From contig NZ_JAMLFW010000001.1 in the NCBI RefSeq assembly GCF_024256385.1, positions 1,364,001 through 1,428,000 on the forward strand: a stretch of 64,000 nucleotides of DNA. Direction: 5' to 3'. The position numbers were made by a program, and so were the translations under genes. Under the pieces are notes generated by a model that had not been told where the DNA came from, ran no database searches, and saw nothing but the letters and a program-made list of their open reading frames with translations. Position 1 is the stretch's first letter; the number at the start of each line of letters is the position of its first letter. Shown here one piece after another: positions 45,547 to 53,807 of the stretch. Source of the DNA: Anatilimnocola floriformis. Lineage in GTDB: Bacteria > Planctomycetota > Planctomycetia > Pirellulales > Pirellulaceae.

Positions 45547-46515
45547 ATGTCAACGCCTGCCATTTCGATCATCACGCCGACGTTCAATCGCCATGCCGTG
45601 CTGCCGCGGGCCATCGCCAGTGTGCGGCGGCAATCGATGCAGGACTACGAACATCTGATCGTCGACGATGGCTCCACTGACGATAGCGAAGGCTACATGC
45701 GCGGGCTGAGCGATCCACGGGTCCGCTACATTCGCCTGCCGCGCTGGTCCGGCGCGAATGTCGCGCGGAACATCGGCATCGAAGAGGCCCGCAGTCCCTG
45801 GCTGACGTTTCTCGATTCCGACGATGAATTTCTGCCCGAGCGACTCACCAAGACCGTGCGTCGCTGCGACTCGGCTCACGCACCGGAGCTCTGGTTGAGC
45901 TCCTTTCAAACGCAGAAAGGCGTCAAGCTATGCGATTCGGCCAACCCTACTGTCTACTTGTCTGGCGATGAGCTTGAACAAGCCCTGATGCGATATAGCA
46001 TCTGCATCGCTGGTACTAGCATCACGGCGCGGCGAGAGTTGCTGCAGCGAGTCGGTGGCTTCGCGCCGGCAATTCGTCGCATGCAGGATCGCGAGTTGCT
46101 GCTGCGATTGTCTCGGCACTCAGGAGTGCAATTGCTCGCGGATGTCGACTGGATCAAGCATCCGTCAGCCGATTCGATCTCAGCGCCGCGGGCCGGCTAT
46201 GTGGCTGCCTTCGGCGCGCTGCTCAATGAACATCCGCAGGTCGCCAGCCGCTATCGCGAACTGATCAGTTATCACATCGCCCGCCACTTGCTGACCGATG
46301 TGCTTCGTGGCCGCTGGGCGCAGGCCTGGGCGTCGCTGTGCGACAACCGCAACTTCTCCTCGCTCAACTTCTCGCTCAGCGAACTGACCAGTGGTTATCG
46401 CCAATGCTCGGCGAATCGCCGCAGCTGGCGGAGTGATTTGCAACCGGAGAGAATCGTCCGCAAAGTAGCTGAATTCGCCAGGATTCAGCGCGGGCAATTG
46501 GACGCAACCATCTGA
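45547..46515 (+). CDS. glycosyltransferase family 2
   Basis: This 322-residue enzyme opens with the standard GT-A start ISIITPTFNRHAVLPRAIAS and has VDDGSTDDS, RWSGANVARNIGI and the metal-binding LDSDDEF. It transfers a nucleotide-activated sugar, probably to a surface polysaccharide or lipid. It lies two bases after the preceding transferase gene. The last ~16 codons (VAEFARIQRGQLDATI) are encoded by a family F inverted repeat, and the stop codon lies inside the right arm, so the C-terminus has probably been remodelled by a repeat insertion. Confidence 0.88.
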   Translation: MSTPAISIITPTFNRHAVLPRAIASVRRQSMQDYEHLIVDDGSTDDSEGYMRGLSDPRVRYIRLPRWSGANVARNIGIEEARSPWLTFLDSDDEFLPERLTKTVRRCDSAHAPELWLSSFQTQKGVKLCDSANPTVYLSGDELEQALMRYSICIAGTSITARRELLQRVGGFAPAIRRMQDRELLLRLSRHSGVQLLADVDWIKHPSADSISAPRAGYVAAFGALLNEHPQVASRYRELISYHIARHLLTDVLRGRWAQAWASLCDNRNFSSLNFSLSELTSGYRQCSANRRSWRSDLQPERIVRKVAEFARIQRGQLDATI

Positions 46516-46535
46516 ATTCTGGCGAATTCAGCTAC
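46465..46535. repeat. inverted repeat family F overlapping a gene end
   Basis: gtagctgaattcgccaggat then tcag (46465-46488) is the near-perfect reverse complement of the arm at 46511-46535. The same arms occur at 62007-62077. Here the left arm and loop are translated as the glycosyltransferase C-terminus, and the TGA stop falls within the right arm. Confidence 0.85.
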
Positions 46536-46541
46536 AGTTGC

Positions 46542-47282
46542 TTAGAACACTTTCACACCGTTGCCGCGCAGCGAATCGCGCCGCAGGCGGAAGTACGAAA
46601 TCATATTCGGCGCAATGCGGAAGCCTTCGCACTCGTTCATTTCCAGCGCCTGTAGCCATTCCACATCGTGGTACTGTCGGCCGTGGCCTTCGATGGTCTG
46701 GGCAAGTTCTTCCTCACCAATTTGTCGCGCTAGTTGGGCACACGCTGCCACGCGCGATTCCACGGAGCGGCCGTACTTCGGCGCGAGCGCAAAGCCAGCA
46801 TCGGCCATATCGTCGACCTCGTGCGTCAGCGCCATAAAGAGAATCTCGCGCTGCTCGGCAGGGACACCGCTGGTTGCATGGGCCTCGGGCTTGCCAGGGC
46901 CGAAGTGCATCTGCTGATAGTCGTACGCGAGTTGCTCGGCTGCTTCGCCGATTTCGTTGCGCAGCCATTTGCGATGCTCGGGCGAGTAACCAATCTTGCC
47001 GTCGGGAAATTGCCCGCTGTCGTAAGCGGCGTGCATCATGGCGGCGATGATCATGTCGACCCGCGGGCTGAAATGAGTGAGCGCCGAAGCTGCCCCAACC
47101 GCATGACAAATGAACGCCCGTTCGGTCTTCCGAAAGCGACCGTTGAACAGACTGCAGGCGATGCGATAGGCATGCCGCACTCGCAAAATGTCTTCGGCAG
47201 AGTGTCCAGCCACGTGCAGTTGGCAGTACAAGCCGGTGTTCGATTGCTTGGGATAAAACAGTGTTGCGCTGCTGACGCTCAT
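46542..47282 (-). CDS. HD-like DUF6817-type hypothetical protein
   Basis: This 246-residue protein has paired histidine segments ERAFICHAVGAASALTHFS and MIIAAMMHAAYDSGQFPDG that recall the degenerate HD-hydrolase fold of DUF6817-like proteins. The metal site is not clearly complete, so catalysis is uncertain. The ATG at 47282 is chosen because a ggag lies eight bases ahead on the minus strand; the frame runs up to 47582 but has no such site. It converges with the glycosyltransferase gene and a family F repeat lies between them. Confidence 0.6.
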   Translation of the reverse strand: MSVSSATLFYPKQSNTGLYCQLHVAGHSAEDILRVRHAYRIACSLFNGRFRKTERAFICHAVGAASALTHFSPRVDMIIAAMMHAAYDSGQFPDGKIGYSPEHRKWLRNEIGEAAEQLAYDYQQMHFGPGKPEAHATSGVPAEQREILFMALTHEVDDMADAGFALAPKYGRSVESRVAACAQLARQIGEEELAQTIEGHGRQYHDVEWLQALEMNECEGFRIAPNMISYFRLRRDSLRGNGVKVF

Positions 47283-47545
47283 CCGAATTTCTCCGATTTG
47301 CGGCGAAGCATACGCGGAGGTCGCGATTCGAGCCAGACTGAAATTGCTAGCGGAATATCCTGCCACGATCATGTCGCGCGACGGCATGATCATACATCTC
47401 TGCGCAGCGTCCTCGGCTTGGTTGCTTCTGGCACAGCCACCCGCAATAATCACCCGCGCTGTGAACCCGTGCGGGTGATCAAACTCTCCAACGAGTGCCG
47501 CGGCACGATCTGCGAACCCTTCGCGTCTTACAAGGAATCTTTCCA

Positions 47546-48184
47546 ATGACACCCAGCACGAATACTCCGGAACGCTCCTCACGGGATGTTGCGTCCCGAG
47601 ATACGGCGGGAGGTTTCAGTCGGCGGGCGTTTTTGCATGGCAGCGGCGCCGTTGCAGCGGCAGCTACGTTGCAAACGTCGGCCACAGCTTTTGCTCAAGC
47701 GGCTGGCGGCGGCACGAGCATCGTCAGTGGTGAAACCACGATCGAGCTTTCGGTCAACGGCAAGACGCACAGCGTGAAAGCGGAGCCGCGGACCACGCTG
47801 CTCGAAGTGCTGCGGTATCAACTCGACCTGACCGGCGCCAAGCCAGTGTGCAACGATGGCAGCAGCGGCGCGGCGACGATTCTCGTCGACGGCAAGCCGA
47901 TGCAAGCCAACACGCTATTTGCGATTGCGATGGTCGGCAAGCAGATCGAAACGGTCGAAAGCCTCGCGAAAGACAAAGTGCCCGCAGCGTTCACTGCCTG
48001 CGATGCGCAGCAGTGCGGCTTCTGCACGCCCGGCTTTGTCGTCGCGGTGAAGGCCTTTCTCGATAAGAAACCGAAAGCGACGGAAACAGAAATTCGCGAA
48101 GGTCTGAACGGCAATATCTGCCGCTGCGGCACTTATGTGAACATCGTTCAAGCGGCGGTCAAGCTGGTGAAAGGAGACGCATAG
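47546..48184 (+). CDS. XDH-like (2Fe-2S) small subunit with Tat signal and degenerate plant-type cluster
   Basis: This 212-residue subunit has a twin-arginine signal (SRRAFLHGSGAVAAAA). The C-terminal [2Fe-2S] site is intact: C157 and C160 in QCGFCTPG and C192, C194 in ICRCGTY. The N-terminal plant-ferredoxin site is not. Where the family has C-x4-C-x2-C-x11-C, this protein has C102, S107, A110 and N122 (VCNDGSSGAAT). It should pass electrons from the molybdenum subunit, but with only one normal cluster. The next gene starts two bases after its stop. Confidence 0.87.
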   Translation: MTPSTNTPERSSRDVASRDTAGGFSRRAFLHGSGAVAAAATLQTSATAFAQAAGGGTSIVSGETTIELSVNGKTHSVKAEPRTTLLEVLRYQLDLTGAKPVCNDGSSGAATILVDGKPMQANTLFAIAMVGKQIETVESLAKDKVPAAFTACDAQQCGFCTPGFVVAVKAFLDKKPKATETEIREGLNGNICRCGTYVNIVQAAVKLVKGDA

Positions 48185-48186
48185 TT

Positions 48187-50400
48187 ATGGCTGTTGAATA
48201 TTCCTGGCCGAGCAAAGAGAAGGCTACGCAGATCGGCAAGCGGCACACGCGGCTCGATGGTTTGGAGAAATCGACCGGCGCGGCTAAGTACACGTACGAC
48301 ATCAACTTGAAGAATCAGTTGATCGCCCGCGCGCTCGGCTGCCCGCACGCTCACTGCAAGATCAAGTCGATCGACACCACGGCTGCCCAAGCCGTCAAGG
48401 GTGTCGTTCATATCGAACCGCTCCGCAAAGTGGACGATGAAATCGAATGGCAGGGAGAAATGATCCTGGTCGTCGCCGCCGAAAGCGAAGCGGCCGCTGC
48501 CGAAGGGTGCGAGAAGGTCAAAATCGAATACGAGATGCTGCCGTCGTTTACCAGCGAAGAAGATATCGCTGCCGCCAAAGCCGCCAAACGAACGATCAAG
48601 GGGGGCGGCAAAGCCGTGACGGTGAAAGAGCCCGGCGATGATGACGATGAAGACGAATTCGTCACCAAGGAGATCGAACGGCTGCTGAAAGAAGCGGCTT
48701 ATACCGTCGATGGTTACTACGGCATCGACGCGATCACTCACAGCTGCCTCGAGCCACACGGTTCGACGGTGGAGTGGCAAGGCAACAAGTTGATGGTGCA
48801 TCTGTCGACACAAAACGTCAGCGGCACGGACGAAGGTTTTGCCAAGGACCTCAACATCACGTCGGACGACGTCGAGGTGCACTGCGATTTCATCGGCGGC
48901 GGCTTTGGCAGCAAGTTTGCTCCTGATTATTGGGGCATCGCCGCCGCTCGCATCAGCAAAGCGACCGGCCGGCCGGTGAAGTTCATGCTCACGCGTGCGC
49001 AGGAACAACAACTCGGCGGCAATCGTCCCAGCGGCTACATGAAGGTGAAGCTCGGCGCCAACAAGGATGGGATCATCACGGTTTGGGATTCGGAACATTG
49101 GGGCAGCGCCGGCGCGATTCCGGGCGGCGTGAGCCACACGGTTGTGCCGTACGTCTTCACGCCGCCGAACTATCGCCGGCTGCAGACCAATCTGAAGACC
49201 AACACCGCGCAGTCGCGAGCCTGGCGGGCGCCGAATCATCCTCAAGCCAGCGCGATGACTCAAACGGCGATCGACGATCTCGCTGCCAAGATGCAGGCCA
49301 ACAGCCTCGACGTCTTCCTGAAGAATCTCGGCACCGACGAGAAGCCACTCATCAGCGGCGCGAAACCTTCGGTCTACAAAGCCGAAATCGAACTCGCCGC
49401 CAAATTGATGGACTGGAATGCCAAGTGGCATCCGCACGGCAAAGGTGACAAGAAGGGTTCGATCGTCGAAGGCCTGGGGATGGCGCTGCACACCTGGGGC
49501 GGCGGCGCGAATAGCTCGAACTGCCTGCTGAAGATTTATCCCGACGGCGGCGTCGAGACGACTTGCGGTACGCAGGATCTGGGCGTTGGCACGCGCACTG
49601 TGCTCGCGGTTGTTCTCGCCGAAACGTTTGGTTTGACGCCTGACAAGATCAAGGTCAATATCGGTTCGTCGCGAATGCCAGTGAGTGGACCATCGGGTGG
49701 CAGCACCACGGTCGGCGGCATTTGCGAATCGCATCGCCGCGCGGGGCAGGATGCGTTTGCCTCGATCGCCGAACTCGTCGGCAAGAAGCTGGGCGTCGAT
49801 CCCACGAAGCTGGAAGCCGTTGGTGGCCGTGTGCAAGTCATCGGCGATGCTTCAAAGGGTGTGTCTTGGAAGGAAGCCTGCACGCTGATCGGCATGCGAC
49901 CGCTGGAAGTGAACGGCTCCTATAAAAGTGGCGTCGACAGCCCGCTGAGCAGCAAGCAGGTCGGCGGTGTGCAGATGGCGCATGTGGCCATCGATCGCGA
50001 CACCGGCATCATCAAGATGCGGAAGTTCGTCGCGGTGCAAGACATCGGTCTGGTGGTTTGCCGTCAGCAGGCCGAGAGCCAGGTTTACGGCGCGGTGATC
50101 ATGGGGATTGCCGCGGCGCTATTCGAGCAGCGGATCACCGATCCCAAGACGGGCTCGTTCGTCAACGCCGAGTTGTCGAACTATAAGCTCGCCCGCCTCG
50201 GCGACATTGGCGAAGTCGTGGTCGAGTTCTACGAACCCGAATCGGAACGAAGTCGCGGCGTGATCGGCATCGGCGAACCGCCCGCCATTTCGCCGATTGC
50301 AGCCATCAGCAATGCGGTATGCAACGCCCTCGGCGTGCGCGTGCCGGTCGTGCCACTCACGCCGCAGCGCGTCTTGGCCGCACTCAAAGCCAAGGCCTAA
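48187..50400 (+). CDS. XDH-family molybdopterin-binding large subunit
   Basis: This 737-residue subunit is the molybdenum hydroxylase catalytic chain (xanthine/aldehyde oxidase family). The Moco-binding segments FIGGGFGSKFAPDYW and GGSTTVGGICESH and the catalytic glutamate E697 in GIGEPPAISP are present. An acidic insert (GDDDDEDEFVTKE) near residue 155 is unusual. It has no own signal peptide and presumably rides with the Tat-bearing small subunit. The substrate (a purine, aldehyde or N-heterocycle) cannot be told. Confidence 0.92.
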   Translation: MAVEYSWPSKEKATQIGKRHTRLDGLEKSTGAAKYTYDINLKNQLIARALGCPHAHCKIKSIDTTAAQAVKGVVHIEPLRKVDDEIEWQGEMILVVAAESEAAAAEGCEKVKIEYEMLPSFTSEEDIAAAKAAKRTIKGGGKAVTVKEPGDDDDEDEFVTKEIERLLKEAAYTVDGYYGIDAITHSCLEPHGSTVEWQGNKLMVHLSTQNVSGTDEGFAKDLNITSDDVEVHCDFIGGGFGSKFAPDYWGIAAARISKATGRPVKFMLTRAQEQQLGGNRPSGYMKVKLGANKDGIITVWDSEHWGSAGAIPGGVSHTVVPYVFTPPNYRRLQTNLKTNTAQSRAWRAPNHPQASAMTQTAIDDLAAKMQANSLDVFLKNLGTDEKPLISGAKPSVYKAEIELAAKLMDWNAKWHPHGKGDKKGSIVEGLGMALHTWGGGANSSNCLLKIYPDGGVETTCGTQDLGVGTRTVLAVVLAETFGLTPDKIKVNIGSSRMPVSGPSGGSTTVGGICESHRRAGQDAFASIAELVGKKLGVDPTKLEAVGGRVQVIGDASKGVSWKEACTLIGMRPLEVNGSYKSGVDSPLSSKQVGGVQMAHVAIDRDTGIIKMRKFVAVQDIGLVVCRQQAESQVYGAVIMGIAAALFEQRITDPKTGSFVNAELSNYKLARLGDIGEVVVEFYEPESERSRGVIGIGEPPAISPIAAISNAVCNALGVRVPVVPLTPQRVLAALKAKA

Positions 50401-50489
50401 CTGTTTAGATCATCGCCCCCGGCCCTGTGCTGGGTTCACCGGTTTTTGCACTACTCCGCAAACCTGCAAACAAACTACGAGTCAAAACC

Positions 50490-51479
50490 ATGAAAAACTT
50501 CGAATACGCCGCCCCTCGCAGCGAAGCCGAGGTGCTAACGCTCCTCCACTCACGGTCGGGTCACACCGAAATCCTCGCCGGCGGCACGGACCTCGTCGGT
50601 CTGATGCAGGCCAACATTGTGCGGCCCGAGCGCGTCGTCAATATTCTGGAAGTTCCCTCGCTGCAGACCATCGAGCAACTCGACAACGGCGTACTCGCCG
50701 TCGGTTCGACCGTCACGCTCGATGTGCTGCTCGATCATCCTTATCTCACGCCTTACCCGGCCCTCCGGCAAGCGATCGAGGGGATCGCCAGCATGCAGTT
50801 GCAGTGTCAAGGAACGCTCGGCGGCGAAGTGCTGCAGCGGCCGCAGTGCTGGTTCTTCCGCAGTGGCCGCGGCTTGCTCGCAGGCGGCGGCAAACTGCCG
50901 ACCGAAGGCGACAACCGCTTTCACGCAATCTTCGGCAACCATGGCCCGGCGAAGTTTGTGAGCACTTCGCGCCTCGCGCCGGCCCTCGTCGCACTGAATG
51001 CTCAAGTGCGAGTCATTGGTCCTGGCGAGACGGACGAAAATTTCGTTTCGGTCGAATCCCTGTTCCGCACACCACGACACGAAGCCGAGCGCGAGCACAC
51101 GCTGCTGCCGAATCAGTTGCTGACTCACCTGATGATTCCGGCTGCGACGGGCTTCAATGCCACGTACGAAGTTCGCCACGGCGCGGGGCCTGATTATCCG
51201 CTGGCTTCCGCAGCTGCCGCGCTCGAAATCGAAGGGGGCGTGGTTCGCGAGGCTCGCATCGTTCTCGGTCACGTCGCGCCGACACCCTGGTTGTCGCACG
51301 AAGCAGCCGCGGCGATCGTCGGCCAACCTGTGAACGAAGAAACAGGCGCGGCTGCCGGCGCTGCAGCCATCGTCAGCGCTTCGCCGCTATCGAACAACGA
51401 CTACAAAGTGCAACTCGCTCAGGTCGCCGTCAAGCGCGCGATCTTGCGAGCGGCGGGGCAGGAAACCGGCGGCTTCTAA
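50490..51479 (+). CDS. XDH-like FAD-binding subunit M
   Basis: This 329-residue subunit binds FAD and passes electrons on to an acceptor. The FAD motif ILAGGTDLVGLMQANI and the segment QGTLGGEVLQRPQCWFFRSG are visible. The second FAD motif reads TLGGE, where TLGGN or TIGGN is usual. The YagS-type [4Fe-4S] cysteines after QRPRC are missing except for the first. The ATG at 50490 is used; the upstream frame has no support. It is third in the operon, 89 bases after the large subunit. Confidence 0.85.
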   Translation: MKNFEYAAPRSEAEVLTLLHSRSGHTEILAGGTDLVGLMQANIVRPERVVNILEVPSLQTIEQLDNGVLAVGSTVTLDVLLDHPYLTPYPALRQAIEGIASMQLQCQGTLGGEVLQRPQCWFFRSGRGLLAGGGKLPTEGDNRFHAIFGNHGPAKFVSTSRLAPALVALNAQVRVIGPGETDENFVSVESLFRTPRHEAEREHTLLPNQLLTHLMIPAATGFNATYEVRHGAGPDYPLASAAAALEIEGGVVREARIVLGHVAPTPWLSHEAAAAIVGQPVNEETGAAAGAAAIVSASPLSNNDYKVQLAQVAVKRAILRAAGQETGGF

Positions 51480-51515
51480 ATTCAATCCATTCCAATTAGC
51501 GATAGGGGAACAGTC

Positions 51516-51755
51516 ATGCCCTTTGAAAAGATCTACGAAGGCGAAGCCAAGGTTCTCACGCCCCCGTGCGTTTATCTGCGCAATAAGGCGATGTATGTCC
51601 GCGGCACGGTTGGCGACGCCGAAAACTATCCCGACGAAACGGGCGCTGGTTACTGCTGGTGCAACATGACCCAGCACGTTCTCGGCCCTGATAGCCAGCA
51701 TGTGACCCGCAACCTGTGCGTGCCCGAACGCGACTGCTATCGCGAGACATACTAA
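51516..51755 (+). CDS. small cysteine-containing protein at the end of the XDH-like operon
   Basis: This 79-residue protein begins MPFEKIYEGEAKVLTPPCVY. It has five cysteines (PPC, YCWCN, NLC and RDC) and no signal or membrane segment. A gggg lies nine bases ahead of the ATG. It starts 36 bases after the FAD subunit and may be a maturation or partner factor of the enzyme, but I do not recognise a family. Confidence 0.6.
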   Translation: MPFEKIYEGEAKVLTPPCVYLRNKAMYVRGTVGDAENYPDETGAGYCWCNMTQHVLGPDSQHVTRNLCVPERDCYRETY

Positions 51756-52068
51756 AAGTAGGACGGACCATTGTTCCGTCTTCGAAGCGGGTTCCAAGCA
51801 TCCACCTCGCGAAAGTAGATGCTCCAACTGGACGGACCAATGGTCCATCCCACTTCGACGACGACTATTCAACTGTCTACATCTCCGCTCCCGTAGCCGC
51901 CGTTACGCCTTGCGTAACCACTTCTCTTGGCGGTTCCGCGCCCAAAGTGTCCACCGTGAGCGCACTGACGCTGCCCGAAAGTGACCTTGGTGAGTATAAT
52001 TTGCTGAAGTCGGAGAGGTTGCGGCTGGGGAGTCCGGTCGTCGCCGCCGTGGAACAATCGGTTCAGCT
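51756..52068. other. intergenic region with family E repeat
   Basis: No gene is supported in these 313 bases; the plus-strand frame at 51716-52309 runs through the repeat. The left third is the second family E palindrome. The promoter of the UVR-motif gene at 52069 should lie in the right part. Confidence 0.45.
51759..51851. repeat. inverted repeat family E, second site
   Basis: taggacggaccattgttccg (from 51759) and ggacggaccaatggtccat (from 51830) are reverse complements apart from a few mismatches. The arms match 33833-33921, which lies 18 kb away. The element follows the last gene of the XDH-like operon. Lacking a T-tract, it is not a classical terminator. Confidence 0.8.
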
Positions 52069-52809
52069 ATGGCACGAAAAGAGAACATTGACCGCCTTCT
52101 GCGCGAATGGCCGTATGATCCGCAAGGGATCAGCGTCCGCAAGAAAAAGGGAGACGACGGTCGCGAAGTGCTGCAAATGCGGCTCGATCTGGGCCTGCTG
52201 CAACTGGAAATCTCAGGCCGCCCCGACGGCACGCAACCCGAGGGACAAGAGACCTACTTCGCCCACTTGCAAAAAAAAGCCGAAGCCGAGGGCGAGACTT
52301 TCCAGATGAGCGAAGAAGAGTGCGAGGAATCGGACCGCGAGTTCGTGCAGTACTATCACCGCCGAGTCTGCTGGCTGGCCCTCCGCGACTTCGACAAGGC
52401 TGTTGCCGATGCCGACCATACGCTGGCCCTGATGGATTTCTGCAAGGAATATTCACCCGACGATCAGTGGACGTTGTCGCACGAGCAATATCGGCCGTTC
52501 GTTCTCTTCCACCGCACGCAGGCCGCGGCGCTCAATGCCCTGGGCGATTCTGGCGCTGAGGCTGCCGTGGAACAACTGAACCAGGGACTCGAGACGATCA
52601 AACGTGTCTTCGCCGACTACGAAGCCGAGGAAGAATATGACGAGGATGAACTCGTCACGCGGCTGATCGAACTCCGCGAATCGCTCCGCAAGCACTTCGA
52701 CGTGGGTCAAACGCTGCAGGAACGCCTCGAAGAGGCGGTGGCTTCGGAGAAGTACGAACTGGCTGCCGAAATCCGCGATCAGATGGCCAAGCGGACGAAT
52801 GCGCGCTAA
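52069..52809 (+). CDS. UVR-motif-containing protein
   Basis: This 246-residue acidic cytosolic protein ends in a UVR motif (LQERLEEAVASEKYELAAE followed by IRDQM), the helix pair by which UvrB and UvrC interact and which also occurs in McsA/ClpC partners. The middle contains TPR-like helices (DFDKAVADADHTLALMDFC). It may be an adaptor binding a UVR partner; the partner is not evident here. The gene stands alone on the plus strand. Confidence 0.7.
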   Translation: MARKENIDRLLREWPYDPQGISVRKKKGDDGREVLQMRLDLGLLQLEISGRPDGTQPEGQETYFAHLQKKAEAEGETFQMSEEECEESDREFVQYYHRRVCWLALRDFDKAVADADHTLALMDFCKEYSPDDQWTLSHEQYRPFVLFHRTQAAALNALGDSGAEAAVEQLNQGLETIKRVFADYEAEEEYDEDELVTRLIELRESLRKHFDVGQTLQERLEEAVASEKYELAAEIRDQMAKRTNAR

Positions 52810-52871
52810 GTTTCGCGCAGGCCGGTTGCCACAGCGGAACATGGACGCCGGTAAATGGTTTAGTAGGGATC

Positions 52872-53168
52872 ATGAATCCCTACGAGTCTCCGCGCGAAGT
52901 TAATACGGACGCTTCGCGCCCATCGCGATACAGAGATCCATCTTTTTGGGCTCTCGTAAGTCGCGTTGGTGTTTTGTCTTTCATCTTGGGCATCGTCAGT
53001 CTTTTTGCCCCCATAATTCTCCTAGGAAAATTAGGACGCCAGGAAACCTCCTCGATTGAGTACTTGGTGCGCAGTGCTGTGGGCATACTGGGAGTGGTCA
53101 GCGTTTATGGCGGTCTGCTCGCCATGGTCGGTGGCGCTATTGCGAGAGTACTGGTCAAGCCGCAGTAG
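52872..53168 (+). CDS. small membrane protein, MNPYESP type
   Basis: This 98-residue protein begins MNPYESPREVN, an N-terminal motif common to small planctomycete membrane proteins. Two hydrophobic segments follow (LSFILGIVSLFAPIILLG and GILGVVSVYGGLLAMVGGAI). The function is unknown. It lies 62 bases after the UVR-motif gene and 33 bases ahead of the DUF1990 gene. Confidence 0.65.
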   Translation: MNPYESPREVNTDASRPSRYRDPSFWALVSRVGVLSFILGIVSLFAPIILLGKLGRQETSSIEYLVRSAVGILGVVSVYGGLLAMVGGAIARVLVKPQ

Positions 53169-53201
53169 TTAATCTTTGCCTCCAGTCGCGGTTGAGTCCG
53201 C

Positions 53202-53795
53202 ATGAGATTTCTCAAACCGTCCGCTACCGAAATCGCTTCGACTTTGAAGAGGTTGCACACTGCGCCGTTGTCGTATGACTTCGCCGGCCTCTCGCACAAC
53301 ATTCCCGCCCCGCAAACGCCGGCCGGTTTCGTCCTCGATCAGCGGCGCGAAATCATCGGCCAAGGCGATGAAGCCTGGCAACGCGCGAAGCAGGCAATCC
53401 GCGAGTGGATCATGTTTGCCAACGGCTGGACCGCGTTGCATGCGCCGGAGGGACCGCCGCGCGTCGGCAACGTCGTTGGCATGCTCATGTGGATCGGTGG
53501 CTTTTGGTGGCTGAATCCCAGCCGCGTGCTCTACGAGATCGACGAAGAGTCACCAATGCTGAAGCGGTTTGGCTTCGGCTATGGCACGCTCGCCGAGCAT
53601 GCCGAGTGCGGTGAAGAGCGGTTTCTCGTCGAGCAAAATCAATCGGGCGAAGTTTTCTACGACCTGGCCGCGTTCTCGCGGCCACGGCATCCGCTCGTCC
53701 GCCTCTGCAGTCCACTTGCGCGGCTAATCCAGCTCCGCTTCGGCCGTGATTCGATGCAAGCCATGCGGCGCTTTGTTGCGGAAAGTGCTAAGTAA
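53202..53795 (+). CDS. DUF1990 family protein
   Basis: This 197-residue protein fits DUF1990: the N-terminal MRFLKPSATEIASTLKRL and the segments GQGDEAWQRAKQAIREW and RFGFGYGTLAEHAECGEERF are characteristic. The family has a ligand-binding-like beta fold (START-like) and unknown function. No signal or membrane segment is evident. It converges with nagA, the stop codons lying about 12 bases apart. Confidence 0.78.
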   Translation: MRFLKPSATEIASTLKRLHTAPLSYDFAGLSHNIPAPQTPAGFVLDQRREIIGQGDEAWQRAKQAIREWIMFANGWTALHAPEGPPRVGNVVGMLMWIGGFWWLNPSRVLYEIDEESPMLKRFGFGYGTLAEHAECGEERFLVEQNQSGEVFYDLAAFSRPRHPLVRLCSPLARLIQLRFGRDSMQAMRRFVAESAK

Positions 53796-53807
53796 GAACA
53801 ACGCCGC

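Noticed and set aside
48148-49836. 562-codon minus-strand frame opposite the Mo subunit
   Set aside because: Codon shadow of the well-supported molybdopterin subunit; no family features.
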